64,000 bases of DNA from Amycolatopsis antarctica (lineage in GTDB: Bacteria; Actinomycetota; Actinomycetes; Mycobacteriales; Pseudonocardiaceae), in assembly GCF_002262875.1 (NCBI RefSeq), contig NZ_NKYE01000001.1, forward strand, positions 1 through 64,000, given 5' to 3'. Below, one piece after another: positions 1 to 7,739 of this stretch. Within the stretch, counting starts at the first letter, position 1. Every line of letters begins with the position of its first letter. Under the pieces are notes generated by a model that saw nothing but the letters and a program-made list of their open reading frames with translations, ran no database searches and was not told the origin of the DNA. The position numbers and the translations under genes were made by a program.

Positions 1-60
1 ACGACTCCGCGCGACCCGCACGACGTCCTCACGGAACTCACGGGGATAGGGCTTGGGCAC
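1..60 (-). CDS. IS3-family transposase OrfA, N-terminal end only (runs off window)
   Basis: Reading leftwards from a GTG at position 60, the first 20 codons give a protein beginning VPKPYPREFREDVVRVARSR. This matches the start of many actinobacterial IS3-family OrfA (helix-turn-helix) proteins. A purine-rich GGAAGG lies a few bases upstream of the start. The rest of the element is outside the window, so completeness, OrfB and the terminal repeats cannot be judged. The family call rests on the N-terminal signature alone. Confidence 0.7.
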   Translation of the reverse strand, partial: MPKPYPREFREDVVRVARSR

Positions 61-386
61 AGCGACATCCTTCCAGCCTGCACATCAGCAAGCGATCTCA
101 GATGTCACAGATCCCTTCAGCAGCCCCTGCTCACGTCCGGCCAGCGACCCACTGCACAATCGAGGGTCTCCGAAGCCTGACGGCCACGACGAGAAGCCCG
201 GCCGAGCGACGACCGTAACGAATTCGATCCTCCACCTCACGTATCGGCACACGATGCGCAACCCGGCCGAGTTTGAATTCGCCAAAAGCGTGTGGCGTAC
301 CTCTGAGCAGTGCGTTGACGTGGAATCAACTGGGCGAGCTCGATGGCCGGGCGGTAGTGCTGGTTAAGACGTGGTGCCGGTGTGCC
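61..386. other. Non-coding stretch beside the IS3 element
   Basis: About 325 bases with no convincing gene. Open frames exist on both strands, but their products are unlike any family I recognise and lack a usable ribosome binding site. It probably holds the IS3 end and flanking sequence. I could not identify an IS terminal inverted repeat or a target duplication. Confidence 0.4.
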
Positions 387-1121
387 TCAGATCTGGGCGA
401 AGCCGCCGTCCACGGCGAGTTCGGAACCGTTGACGTAGCTGGACGCGTCCGAGGCGAGGAAGACGGCTGCCGCGGCGATCTCCTCGGGTTCAGCCAATCG
501 GCCGAGCGGAACCGACGCCCCGGCGGCGGTGAGCTCTTCGGGTGAGACCAGCTCTTGTAAACCCTGTGTGCGGGTTCCACCGGGCGAGAGCACGTTGATC
601 CGGTACTGACGCGTCTTGGCGTCGTGGGCGAACCCGCGAGCGAGGTTGCGGATCGCTGCCTTGGTCGCCCCGTACACCGGGAGATTGGACTGGGGTCGCG
701 AAATCGCCGTTGACCCGGTGAGGATGATCGATGCCCCTGGCGAGAGCAGCGGCAACGCTTTCTGCACGGTGAACAGCGAGCCCTTGACGTTGGTGGTGAA
801 CATGGCGTCGAACTGCTCTTCGGTGATCTCACCCAGCGGGGCAGCGATCCCGATCCCGGCGTTGGCCACCAGAACGTCGATGTGGCCCGCCTGCTCGGCG
901 ACGGTCGCGTAGAGCCTGTCGAGGTCCTCGAGCCGGCCTACGTCGCAGCGAACACCAGTGACGCCAGGGCCGAGTTCGGTTTCGACCTCGTCGAGCTGCG
1001 CCTGGCGACGACCGACGGCGAACAGCCGTGCGCCCTCGGCACGGTAGGCCCTCGCGATCGCCAGCCCGATACCCGCGTTCGCCCCGGTCACGACCGCGAC
1101 CTTGCCCTCCAGCACCGTCAT
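387..1121 (-). CDS. SDR-family NAD(P)-dependent oxidoreductase
   Basis: A classical short-chain dehydrogenase/reductase of 244 residues. The Rossmann motif TGANAGIG lies at residues 12-19, followed by the NAG motif near 90, the catalytic serine in the GSTAIS stretch and the YGATK catalytic Tyr/Lys motif. It ends with the usual VNGSELAVDGGF motif. The ATG at 1121 is preferred over the ATG at 1133: it has GGGAG at a good distance, while the upstream one directly abuts a large inverted repeat. A TetR gene lies just upstream on the same strand, so the pair is probably co-regulated. The substrate is unknown. Confidence 0.9.
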   Translation of the reverse strand: MTVLEGKVAVVTGANAGIGLAIARAYRAEGARLFAVGRRQAQLDEVETELGPGVTGVRCDVGRLEDLDRLYATVAEQAGHIDVLVANAGIGIAAPLGEITEEQFDAMFTTNVKGSLFTVQKALPLLSPGASIILTGSTAISRPQSNLPVYGATKAAIRNLARGFAHDAKTRQYRINVLSPGGTRTQGLQELVSPEELTAAGASVPLGRLAEPEEIAAAAVFLASDASSYVNGSELAVDGGFAQI

Positions 1122-1133
1122 GACAACTCCCAT

Positions 1134-1194
1134 CCAAGTTATTGACTGTCCGGTCCATAATGCTTATTTATGGACCGGACAGTCAATAACTTGG
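1134..1194. promoter_or_regulatory. 27-bp perfect inverted repeat, probable double TetR operator
   Basis: Two perfect 27-bp arms (1134-1160 and 1168-1194) flank a 7-bp spacer, directly upstream of the SDR start and downstream of the TetR stop. Each arm contains TGGACCGGACAGTCAA or its complement. This matches 13 of 16 positions of the palindromic box TGGACCGGTCGGTCCA found upstream of the TetR gene. The shared box suggests that the adjacent TetR protein binds here and represses the SDR gene. A hairpin terminator role is less likely because there is no T-run. Confidence 0.75.
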
Positions 1195-1229
1195 GAAACG
1201 ATGTGCCGCACGCCACCACGGCAGGGATG

Positions 1230-1820
1230 TCAGGGCGCAGGCACCAGTCCGTCGAGCAGAGCTGTGGCCGTGAGCGACAAGGCGGCCGGGTCCTGACCGA
1301 TTCGACCGAGCATGATCAGTCCGAGCTGACCGGACAGCACCGCGCGAGCAGTGAGGTCCGGGTCGAGGTGAGGCGCGACGTCGCCCTCGCGCTGCGCTCG
1401 TCGTACAGCGTCGGTCAGCGCGGCAGTGGTCGAGGCGTAGCTGCGGCGCGCCTCCGCGGCCACCTCGGTTGTGCTCGCCGAGAGTTCCATTGCCGTGTTG
1501 GCGAGAAGACAACCCCGGCGGGCCTGTTCGCCGCTGGGATCACACACCGGCCCGGTCACGAAATTCCGGATCACGTCGATACCGCGATCGGCTTGCTCGA
1601 GCCATGCACGCAGCATGTGGTCGTTGGCCTCGTCGTACTTCCGCAGCACACGCAAAAACAAGCTCTTCTTGTCCCCGAACGCCCCGTACAGACTTCCCTT
1701 GCCCAGCCCGCTGGCCGCCAAGAGATCTTCGAGCGAGGTGCCCACGTAGCCCTTGTCCCAAAACACCGCTTGCACAGCTGATAGCACGCGCTGCTCATCG
1801 AACTGACGTGGACGTGGCAC
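1230..1820 (-). CDS. TetR/AcrR-family transcriptional regulator
   Basis: A 196-residue regulator starting at GTG 1820. The N-terminal TetR helix-turn-helix is clear: FWDKGYVGTSLEDLLAASGL followed by GKGSLYGAFGDKKSLF at about residues 20-55. The ligand-binding half contains the RRGCLLANTAMEL segment typical of the QacR/YxaF-type subgroup. It lies upstream of the SDR gene in the same orientation, with a large operator-like repeat between them. A matching 16-bp box 20 bp upstream of its own start points to autoregulation. The inducer is unknown. Confidence 0.9.
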   Translation of the reverse strand: MPRPRQFDEQRVLSAVQAVFWDKGYVGTSLEDLLAASGLGKGSLYGAFGDKKSLFLRVLRKYDEANDHMLRAWLEQADRGIDVIRNFVTGPVCDPSGEQARRGCLLANTAMELSASTTEVAAEARRSYASTTAALTDAVRRAQREGDVAPHLDPDLTARAVLSGQLGLIMLGRIGQDPAALSLTATALLDGLVPAP

Positions 1821-1839
1821 GGGGCGATGCTACCCATCG

Positions 1840-1855
1840 TGGACCGGTCGGTCCA
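1840..1855. promoter_or_regulatory. Palindromic TetR box upstream of the regulator
   Basis: TGGACCGGTCGGTCCA is a nearly perfect palindrome 20 bp upstream of the TetR start codon. The same half-sites recur in the inverted repeat in front of the SDR gene, so this is the likely autoregulatory operator. Confidence 0.65.
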
Positions 1856-2235
1856 GATTCGCGGAGACGGGCCGCGTGGGACGTGATCCGTGGGTGGCCG
1901 ACTTGATCGGCCCGGTCGGTGGTTGGTGCCGGGCGGGAGACGGTGACGGTCTGCCCGATCAGTCCCAGAGGCGAGCCCGCAACGCTTCAGTGCTGATTGC
2001 TCGATTCCTCAGATCAGTTTGTGTGAGGCGTTCTCGAACATTGTCTTGCTCGGGTCCAAACCAGCTCCGCAAGCTCGCGAACGAAGCGGTACCAGACGAT
2101 GACGAGGAACGGACTGCCCAGGTCCGGTTGCTCAAGCACCCAGGTCAACCCGTCTTGGACAGCCAGGTTCGCGACGACGGACGGCGCGAAGCCAGCTTGA
2201 CGTTGTCACTGGTGTCAAGGTCCTAGCGTGTCGCC
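1856..2235. other. 380 bp without an intact gene; possible decayed coding fragment
   Basis: No complete gene is visible. On the minus strand, positions about 2014-2200 read as a protein-like string containing LAVQDGLTWVLEQPDLGSPF and VWYRFVRELAELVW, ending at a stop at 2014. It has an in-frame stop just upstream and no start codon. The composition looks like real protein, so this may be the tail of a lost gene. I do not recognise the family. Confidence 0.3.
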
Positions 2236-2739
2236 ATGACTTCTGACCTGCAGGACTGGAACAGTCGAGTCATCGCAGAGTTCCGCGCGAACGCCGGGTT
2301 CGTCCGGTGGAGCACCGAGGAGGACCTCGCCAAGGGGCGCCCTGTCCCGCCCCTGCTTCCGGGTTTCGACCGGGACCGGAGCGTTCCGGTCATACTGGTC
2401 AGCCACACCGGCGCGACGACGGGCCGCAGGCGCACGAGTCCGCTCGTGTATCTGCCCGTGGGCGACGCGTTCGCGATTTTCGCTACCTACGGTGGCAGCC
2501 CACGACCGCCGGCCTGGTACGGCAATATGGTGAGGAATCCGCGCGTGACCGTTGAGGTAGGTGCCGAGGTCGCACCGGCAAGGGCCCGGGTCACCCATGG
2601 CTCGGAACGCGAGCGCATGTGGACCGAGCAGGTGCGACTGATGCCCGCGTTCACCGACTTCGAAGCCGCTGCGGGCAGGCAGATCCCCGTTCTCGTACTC
2701 GATCGCGTGGCCGACACCGACAATGAGCTGCCGTCGTGA
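2236..2739 (+). CDS. Nitroreductase/quinone reductase family protein (F420-dependent Ddn type)
   Basis: A 167-residue protein of the deazaflavin-dependent nitroreductase superfamily. Family landmarks are the HTGATTGRRRTSPLVYLP strand-loop near residues 56-73, the YGGSPRPPAWYGNMVRNP segment near 88-105 and the VTVEVG strand after it. Members use reduced cofactor F420 to reduce quinones or nitro compounds, or are of unknown substrate. A MerR-type regulator follows immediately with a GTGA stop/start overlap, so the two are probably one transcription unit. Confidence 0.88.
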   Translation: MTSDLQDWNSRVIAEFRANAGFVRWSTEEDLAKGRPVPPLLPGFDRDRSVPVILVSHTGATTGRRRTSPLVYLPVGDAFAIFATYGGSPRPPAWYGNMVRNPRVTVEVGAEVAPARARVTHGSERERMWTEQVRLMPAFTDFEAAAGRQIPVLVLDRVADTDNELPS

Positions 2740-3173
2740 CGATGACGCGGTCACCGCAAACCGATCATAATGATGACATGATTCCCAGTGCCGACCGTCA
2801 GGACGGACTGCGCATCGGCGAGCTGTCCCGCCAGACCGGCACGAGCACCCGCTCGCTGCGCTACTACGAACAACGCGGTCTGATCACCGCACACCGCGAT
2901 CACAACGGTTACCGCCGCTACGACCATGACGTCATCCACGTGGTGAAAAACCTGCGCCGCCTGCTCGGCGCAGGCCTCTCGATCGACGACATCCATCAGT
3001 TCGGCACCTGCGTCCGCGCCCTCGACCTTGACGCAACCCCCTGCGCCTCGGCGCTGGAGGTCTACGAGCAACGCCTCCGAACACTCGACACAAAGATCGA
3101 CACGCTCAACCACCTCCGCGCCAACCTCGCCGAACACACCAAGGATCTGCGACAAAGGTTACGTGCCAAATAG
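2736..3173 (+). CDS. MerR-family transcriptional regulator
   Basis: A 145-residue MerR regulator. The winged helix reads LRIGELSRQTGTSTRSLRYY, followed by EQRGLI and NGYRRYD. A dimerisation coiled coil follows (VYEQRLRTLDTKIDTL to the end). The GTG at 2736 overlaps the nitroreductase stop. An internal ATG at 2778 would give a more conventional N-terminus, and neither start has a strong ribosome binding site. Its position in an operon with the nitroreductase suggests redox or quinone-responsive control, which is inference. Confidence 0.88.
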   Translation: MTMTRSPQTDHNDDMIPSADRQDGLRIGELSRQTGTSTRSLRYYEQRGLITAHRDHNGYRRYDHDVIHVVKNLRRLLGAGLSIDDIHQFGTCVRALDLDATPCASALEVYEQRLRTLDTKIDTLNHLRANLAEHTKDLRQRLRAK

Positions 3174-3583
3174 AATGCGACTGTGCCCCACACGGCGTCT
3201 TGCTCGAAACGCCGGTCTAGCGGGGTAGGCGCTGGGATGAAGCAAGCTGATCGGCAAGGGTGCGAGTGCCCGCGCAGCCGGGTCCGGCCAACAGTGATCG
3301 AAGCACCTCGTGCGGGTCGATGGCTGGCGGTGGTCGCGAAGGTTGGTGGGCCTGTGGTGCCTGTCGCGTCGCTGCTCCCACCTGTGCGGGAGCAGCCGTT
3401 CGAGGGCTCGGGCTTCCTGGCCTGTCCGGTGACGCTCCGTGCATCGTCACCGATGCGTATGGCCTCGGTGACGTAGTTCGTCAGGTCGGCGCTGGCGGGT
3501 GTGTCGAGGTTCTCCACCAGTGGTCCGCGCTCCCCGGAGACCCACCGCTGGGCCTCTCGTGCGACCTCGCGGCCAGGCGCGGA
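3174..3583 (-). other. Decayed minus-strand coding remnant
   Basis: Reading leftwards from about 3580, one frame gives REVAREAQRWVSGERG and LTNYVTEAIRIGDDARSVTG. Another frame further on gives IDPHEVLRSLLAGPGCAGT and TLADQLASSQRLPR before a stop. Both strings look like protein but sit in different frames, so this may be a frameshifted tail of a lost gene. I do not recognise it. There is no intact gene in this 410-bp stretch. Confidence 0.3.
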
Positions 3584-3618
3584 CGGACGGGTGCGCGGCC
3601 GTACCGCGCACCCGTCCG
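3584..3618 (-). terminator. Strong hairpin downstream of the M15-like gene
   Basis: A perfect 15-bp stem (CGGACGGGTGCGCGG, 3584-3598, pairing with 3604-3618) with a 5-base loop begins 14 bp past the stop at 3632. It lacks a long T-run, as is common in actinobacteria. It is placed to terminate the murein-hydrolase cluster. Confidence 0.7.
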
Positions 3619-3631
3619 GCAGCCGGCCCGA

Positions 3632-4453
3632 TCAGCTTCGGCCGAACTCCTCCCAGGTCACCTTCTTGACCTGCGGCCCGTCGTCCTTACCGTGCCCGGC
3701 CAAGCCGTCGAGGCCCTTGTAGTAGTCCCCGGCCTGTGCCTGCGCCTCCGGCGACATGTCGGTGTCGCTGATGGCGATGGCGTGGATGTGCGGACTCCAG
3801 TCGCCCTGGTCGGCGGTCCGGTGCCAGGCGGCGAAACCAACCTCCCGCAGCGCCTTCACCGCCGCGGTCTTGTCGGAGATTCCGCTGACGGACAGGTCGA
3901 CCGCGCCACCGCCGTCGTGAGTACCGGCTGAGCCGCCCACCCCGCCCGCGTTGTAGGAGCCTTGGGTCACGGAGAAGTCGATCCCGGCCCTCTTCTCCGC
4001 GGCTTTGAGCATGTCGGCCGTCCTGGTGTTCACGGCCTGCCCGTCCATGCTGGTCTTCCCGCCGACATCGATGGTCGCGGTCAGCTTGTACTGGTCCTTG
4101 CCGAGATCGGTCAGTGACCCCTTGCCCGGCAGTCCGCTCGCCGCGAGACCACTGTGCCCGAGCGAACGCTGGTATTTCTGGTAAGCGGTCACCGTGGTGG
4201 TACCGAAGTGCCCGTCCACGTACTTCTTGTCCAGCATGTTCTTGGCAGCCAGGGCCTTCTCCACGGCCTCGACGCTGTCGCCGGAGCCGGGGGTGACCGA
4301 CTGGTCGTCCTTGTAGGGGTCCCACATCGCCGCCTTCACGACGGCCTCCATGTTCACTTCGGCCGGGGCGGCCTGCGCCGTCGAGGTCGTGGCGGTCATA
4401 GCTCCGCTCGCCAGCGCGGCGAACATCACGGCTGCTGTCAGTCTGCGCATCAT
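3632..4453 (-). CDS. Secreted peptidoglycan-binding M15-type peptidase-like protein
   Basis: A 273-residue secreted protein. The start at ATG 4453 is chosen for the GAGGAGCG just upstream. A signal peptide (MMRRLTAAVMFAALASGAM, cleavage after AQA) is followed by a PG_binding_1-like repeat (VEKALAAKNMLDKKYVDGHF). The C-terminal catalytic-like domain has GTHDGGGAVDL and HIHAI, matching the zinc-binding pattern of M15 D-Ala-D-Ala peptidases (SxHxxGxAxD and HxH). It probably trims cell-wall stem peptides. It is a paralogue of the gene at 5419-6279, with an M23 peptidase between them. Confidence 0.8.
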   Translation of the reverse strand: MMRRLTAAVMFAALASGAMTATTSTAQAAPAEVNMEAVVKAAMWDPYKDDQSVTPGSGDSVEAVEKALAAKNMLDKKYVDGHFGTTTVTAYQKYQRSLGHSGLAASGLPGKGSLTDLGKDQYKLTATIDVGGKTSMDGQAVNTRTADMLKAAEKRAGIDFSVTQGSYNAGGVGGSAGTHDGGGAVDLSVSGISDKTAAVKALREVGFAAWHRTADQGDWSPHIHAIAISDTDMSPEAQAQAGDYYKGLDGLAGHGKDDGPQVKKVTWEEFGRS

Positions 4454-4502
4454 CGCTCCTCGTTGTTCGGTGTCCATGTCGGTGTCGCCCTGGTCGGGCC
4501 GG

Positions 4503-5375
4503 TCATCCGCAGTGCTCGAACGGACTGGTGAACTTCTCCTTCCCGGCCGAACCGCCCCACTTCACGCACTTCCCGGCGGCGTCCTTGCTGACCGGTCCCG
4601 CGTAGTAGCCGAAGTCACCGGCATCGGTGGCCGCTTCACCACCCTGGACCTCGAGCGAGGCCGAGACCGGGCTCTCCTTGCCCAGCGAGGTGTTCTTCAG
4701 CGTGGTGACGCAGTTCTTGCTGTCACCGGCGTTGTAGAGCAGGTAGACCGTGCCCTCCTTGCCCAGCGCGTGCTTGTTGATGACCGAGTACCCGTCCCCG
4801 CACACCTTCTCCGGGGTGTGCGGGTTGCCGCCCCCGCCGCAACGGTTCTTACTGGTGAACTCGGTCTTGTCGAAGTAGGGCACCGCCTTGCCGGCCAGCT
4901 TCGCCTTCAGCGTCGTGCCACCCTGGCGCTGTTCGTAGTGCAGATGGGGGCCGCTGGAACCGCCGGTGCTGCCCACGGTGCCGAGTTGCGTGCCCAGGTC
5001 CACCTTCTGGCCGTCCTTGACCTGCTGACTGCTCAGGTGGGCGTATCGGGTGGTGTAACCGCCGCCGTGGTCGAGCTCGACCCATTTGCCGTAACTGTCG
5101 TCCCCCTCGTTGCCCACGACGCTCACCGTGCCCGCCGCCGACGCCAGCACCGCCTCGTTGTCGATGTTCGCCTTCTGGAAATCGACCCCGTTCTCCGGGC
5201 TGTGCCCGGAATAGGTGGCCGCCGTCGCGGTGTAGTCGCACTTGAACGGCATCTGGAAATCGGGAGCGGCAGCGGCCTGCCCTGCCTCGCCGACTCCCGG
5301 CACGACGCCGAACGCCGCGGCGGCGATGCCGAGTACGACCGTGGACCTTCCGAGCTTCGACTTTCCGAGCTTCAT
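4503..5375 (-). CDS. Secreted M23-family metallopeptidase
   Basis: A 290-residue protein starting at ATG 5375, which has GGAGG upstream. The signal peptide ends near AGQAAAAPD. The LytM/M23 fold is recognisable: HSPENGVDF supplies the first His/Asp ligands, YAHLSSQQVKDGQ the middle, and GPHLHYE the HxH motif. An extra domain of about 120 residues with several cysteines follows; I do not recognise it, and it may bind the wall. It should cleave peptide cross-bridges in peptidoglycan. It sits between two M15-like paralogues in the same orientation. Confidence 0.88.
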   Translation of the reverse strand: MKLGKSKLGRSTVVLGIAAAAFGVVPGVGEAGQAAAAPDFQMPFKCDYTATAATYSGHSPENGVDFQKANIDNEAVLASAAGTVSVVGNEGDDSYGKWVELDHGGGYTTRYAHLSSQQVKDGQKVDLGTQLGTVGSTGGSSGPHLHYEQRQGGTTLKAKLAGKAVPYFDKTEFTSKNRCGGGGNPHTPEKVCGDGYSVINKHALGKEGTVYLLYNAGDSKNCVTTLKNTSLGKESPVSASLEVQGGEAATDAGDFGYYAGPVSKDAAGKCVKWGGSAGKEKFTSPFEHCG

Positions 5376-5418
5376 CGTTTCCTCCATTGTTCGAGCGGTT
5401 TCTTCACTTCGTCGAGCT

Positions 5419-6279
5419 TCAGTTCGCGCGGCGGTACTCCTCCCAGGTGCGGATCGGTTTCACCGGAGGCCCGTCGTCCGCGCCCTGATCGGCCAGGCCG
5501 TTGCGGCCCAGGTAGTAGTCGCCGGGCTGGTGCTGGGCGGGAGTGGACAGATCCGGATCGCTGATCGCCGCGGCGTGGATGTGCGCGGGCCAGTCGCCCT
5601 GCTCCTCGGTCCGGTGCCAGGCCGCGAAGCCGACCCGTCGCAGCGCTTCGACGGATTCGGTCACGGCGACCGCGTCCATCCCGTGGACGTCGATGTCCAC
5701 GACGCCCCCGCCGTCGTGAGTGCCCGCGGATGTCGGGTCGCCGCCCGGGTTGTACGAGCCCTGTTCGAGGGTGAAGTCCTGCTCTGTCAGACGCTCTGCC
5801 TCGGCGAGCATCGCCTTGGTCCGGGCGTTCACCGTTTCGCCGTCACTTTTCGAGCGTTCACCCGGTACCACCGTCCGGGTGATTTCGAAGCGATTCTCAC
5901 TGAGTCGCCGCAGGGAGTCGATCCCGGGGAATCCACTGGCCGCCATACCTTCGTGTCCCAGCGAGCGCTGGAATCCGGCGTACGCCAGCACGGTTTCGGT
6001 GCCGTAGTGGCCATCCACCCGTTCCTGGTCGAGCAGCCCATTCGCCCGTAGTGCTTGTTCGACCGCCATCACGCTGTCCTTCGCTCCCGGCGTCGGCGCT
6101 TGATCGGCCCGGCGTGGGTCGATCTGCGCTGCCTTGAGCACCATCTCCATGTCGACCTGCGGCAGTGTCTCGGCGCTGTCCGGCAACGTGCTGTCCGGCG
6201 ATCCGGACGCGACGGCCGGCGCACCCGCCGTCACGACGACCGCCGCCAGCGCCGCGAGGCCGGCCCGCTTCGGGTTCAT
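5419..6279 (-). CDS. Secreted peptidoglycan-binding M15-type peptidase-like protein (paralogue)
   Basis: A 286-residue paralogue of the 3632-4453 product, with the same architecture: a signal peptide (MNPKRAGLAALAAVVVTAGA), a PG_binding_1-like segment (VEQALRANGLLDQERVDGHY), then GTHDGGGVVDIDV and HIHAAAI as putative zinc ligands. GGAGGGAG precedes the ATG. It is the promoter-proximal gene of the three-gene hydrolase cluster and is divergent from an HTH membrane protein. The conserved AWHRTEEQGDWPAHIH block suggests the same substrate as its paralogue. Confidence 0.8.
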   Translation of the reverse strand: MNPKRAGLAALAAVVVTAGAPAVASGSPDSTLPDSAETLPQVDMEMVLKAAQIDPRRADQAPTPGAKDSVMAVEQALRANGLLDQERVDGHYGTETVLAYAGFQRSLGHEGMAASGFPGIDSLRRLSENRFEITRTVVPGERSKSDGETVNARTKAMLAEAERLTEQDFTLEQGSYNPGGDPTSAGTHDGGGVVDIDVHGMDAVAVTESVEALRRVGFAAWHRTEEQGDWPAHIHAAAISDPDLSTPAQHQPGDYYLGRNGLADQGADDGPPVKPIRTWEEYRRAN

Positions 6280-6340
6280 CGGAAACTCCCTCCGACTTCG
6301 ATGGACGATTTCGAGGGAAAGCCTGGCCGGAACATGCGCC

Positions 6341-6447
6341 TGTCCGACACCGGTGACGAGGCATCTTTGACGTCTGACGGCCTTCGTCTGACAATGTCTG
6401 ACAGCGTCCGATGGTGCCGTTTTTCCGTCTTATCCCCTTGTCGGACG
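6341..6447. promoter_or_regulatory. Cluster of YGTCYGAC direct repeats between divergent genes
   Basis: The intergenic region carries CGTCTGAC at 6371 and 6385, TGTCTGAC at 6395, and a weaker CGTCCGAT at 6405. TGTCCGAC also occurs at 6341, and its inverted form GTCGGACG at 6440. The central copies are spaced 14, 10 and 10 bp, close to one helical turn. This looks like a cooperative operator controlling the hydrolase cluster, the divergent HTH gene, or both. Confidence 0.5.
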
Positions 6448-6550
6448 GGGTACGCGGCTACACTTTCCAGGTCCGGACAGACCACACCGGGGCCAGGTCG
6501 ATCTGACGCCCTACCGGTCCTGCCACGGTCGAACGACGGGGGGTCGGAAC

Positions 6551-7366
6551 GTGGCTGAACCGAAGGCGGGTGAGCGCCCGGCGGCACTGGAGTCGTTCGT
6601 GGCCGCGCTGAAACGACTGCGCGAAGACGCGGGCGCGCCCTCCTTCCGTCGAATGGCACAGAAGTCCGGCGCGGTCTCGCACGCGACCCTGCATCTCACC
6701 GTCACGGGCCATCGACTGCAACCCTGGGAGACCGTCCGGGAGTTCGTCCGGGCCTGCGACGGTGACGAGCGGGAATGGCAGGTGCGGTGGCAGAACACCG
6801 AACAGGCACTCAGCGATGAGGAGTCGCCCGACCCGGATGGAGCGACCCCAGCAGATACGACCCCGCAGCCCCGCCGACGGCCGAAGTGGCTGATCGCGGC
6901 GGCGGGCGTCGGGGTGGCGGTGCTGTGCGCCCTGGCCGGGGTGTGGGTCTTCGACGGTGAGGAGCCCACCGGCGCCGCGCAGGAGTCGCCGGCGACCGGC
7001 CCGGTTCATCCCGGCGACGCCAGCGAGTTCATCGGCGACGTGACCGTTCCGGACGGCACAGTCCTCGGCCCGGGTAGCGAGTTCGTCAAGGTGTGGAAGA
7101 TTCGCAACGAGGGTTCGGTCGCGTGGCGCGACCGCTTCCTGCAGCGAGACGATCTGCCCGTCGAGTCCACCGAGTGCCAGACCGCTGACCGCATTCCGAT
7201 CACCGACACCCCACCGGGACAGCCGGTGGACATCGCGGTCACGGTGACGACGCCGTCGTCGGCCCCAGCGGACTGCACGGTGAAATGGAAGATGGTCGAC
7301 GAGTCCGGACGGCAGCTGTTTCCGGGCAGTCGCCCGATCTACTTCCAGGTGCACGTACGGCGCTGA
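6551..7366 (+). CDS. HTH-like membrane protein with C-terminal NBR1-type Ig-like domain
   Basis: A 271-residue three-part protein. Residues 10-90 form the actinobacterial XRE-like segment (FVAALKRLREDAGAPSFRRM, then VSHATLHLTVTG). After a charged linker one transmembrane helix follows (LIAAAGVGVAVLCALAGVWV). The extracellular part (FIGDVTVPDGTVLGPGSEF, VKVWKIRNEGSVAW and YFQVHVRR at the end) matches NBR1-like Ig domains. The layout suggests a membrane-tethered regulator that senses something outside the membrane. It is divergent from three secreted murein hydrolases, so it may control them. Confidence 0.82.
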   Translation: MAEPKAGERPAALESFVAALKRLREDAGAPSFRRMAQKSGAVSHATLHLTVTGHRLQPWETVREFVRACDGDEREWQVRWQNTEQALSDEESPDPDGATPADTTPQPRRRPKWLIAAAGVGVAVLCALAGVWVFDGEEPTGAAQESPATGPVHPGDASEFIGDVTVPDGTVLGPGSEFVKVWKIRNEGSVAWRDRFLQRDDLPVESTECQTADRIPITDTPPGQPVDIAVTVTTPSSAPADCTVKWKMVDESGRQLFPGSRPIYFQVHVRR

Positions 7367-7481
7367 GACCGCCGTCCCGGCATGGCGGCCCGCTCACCGG
7401 GTCGGCGACCGCATTCTTGTTCGCGGCCACTACCCGGGCGGCAACTGATGTCCGAGCGGCATCAGGGATACGTTCACGACG

Positions 7482-7695
7482 GTGCGGTGGCAACGTCCAC
7501 AGGCGAGCTTCCTGGCTTGGCTCGACATGCGGGAACTGGAGTTGGGCCCGGATCCGGCGGCCGTCCTGATCGAACGCGCCCGGATCGCAAACCAGCATCG
7601 GCAACCGGCTCATCCGCCTTTGCGGCGATCCTCGGATCGCGGACATCGTCGCCGAACTGGTCGAACCGCGGCCGTGCCGCCGCCCTCGCAAGTGA
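7482..7695 (+). pseudogene. C-terminal fragment of a MalY/PatB-like aminotransferase, frameshifted
   Basis: The string RWQRPQASFLAWLDMRELEL and then ERARIANQ resembles the C-terminal domain of PLP-dependent C-S lyases/aminotransferases of the MalY/PatB type, whose corresponding motif is a TYLAWLD-like strand followed by LLERARVAL. Homology continues in another frame as NRLIRLCGDPRIADIVAELV to a stop at 7695. The N-terminal two-thirds and the PLP lysine are absent. It is a degraded remnant. Confidence 0.55.
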
Positions 7696-7739
7696 CCAGC
7701 GGTCATCAACACCGCTGATCACTCACGACGGCTGGTTGG

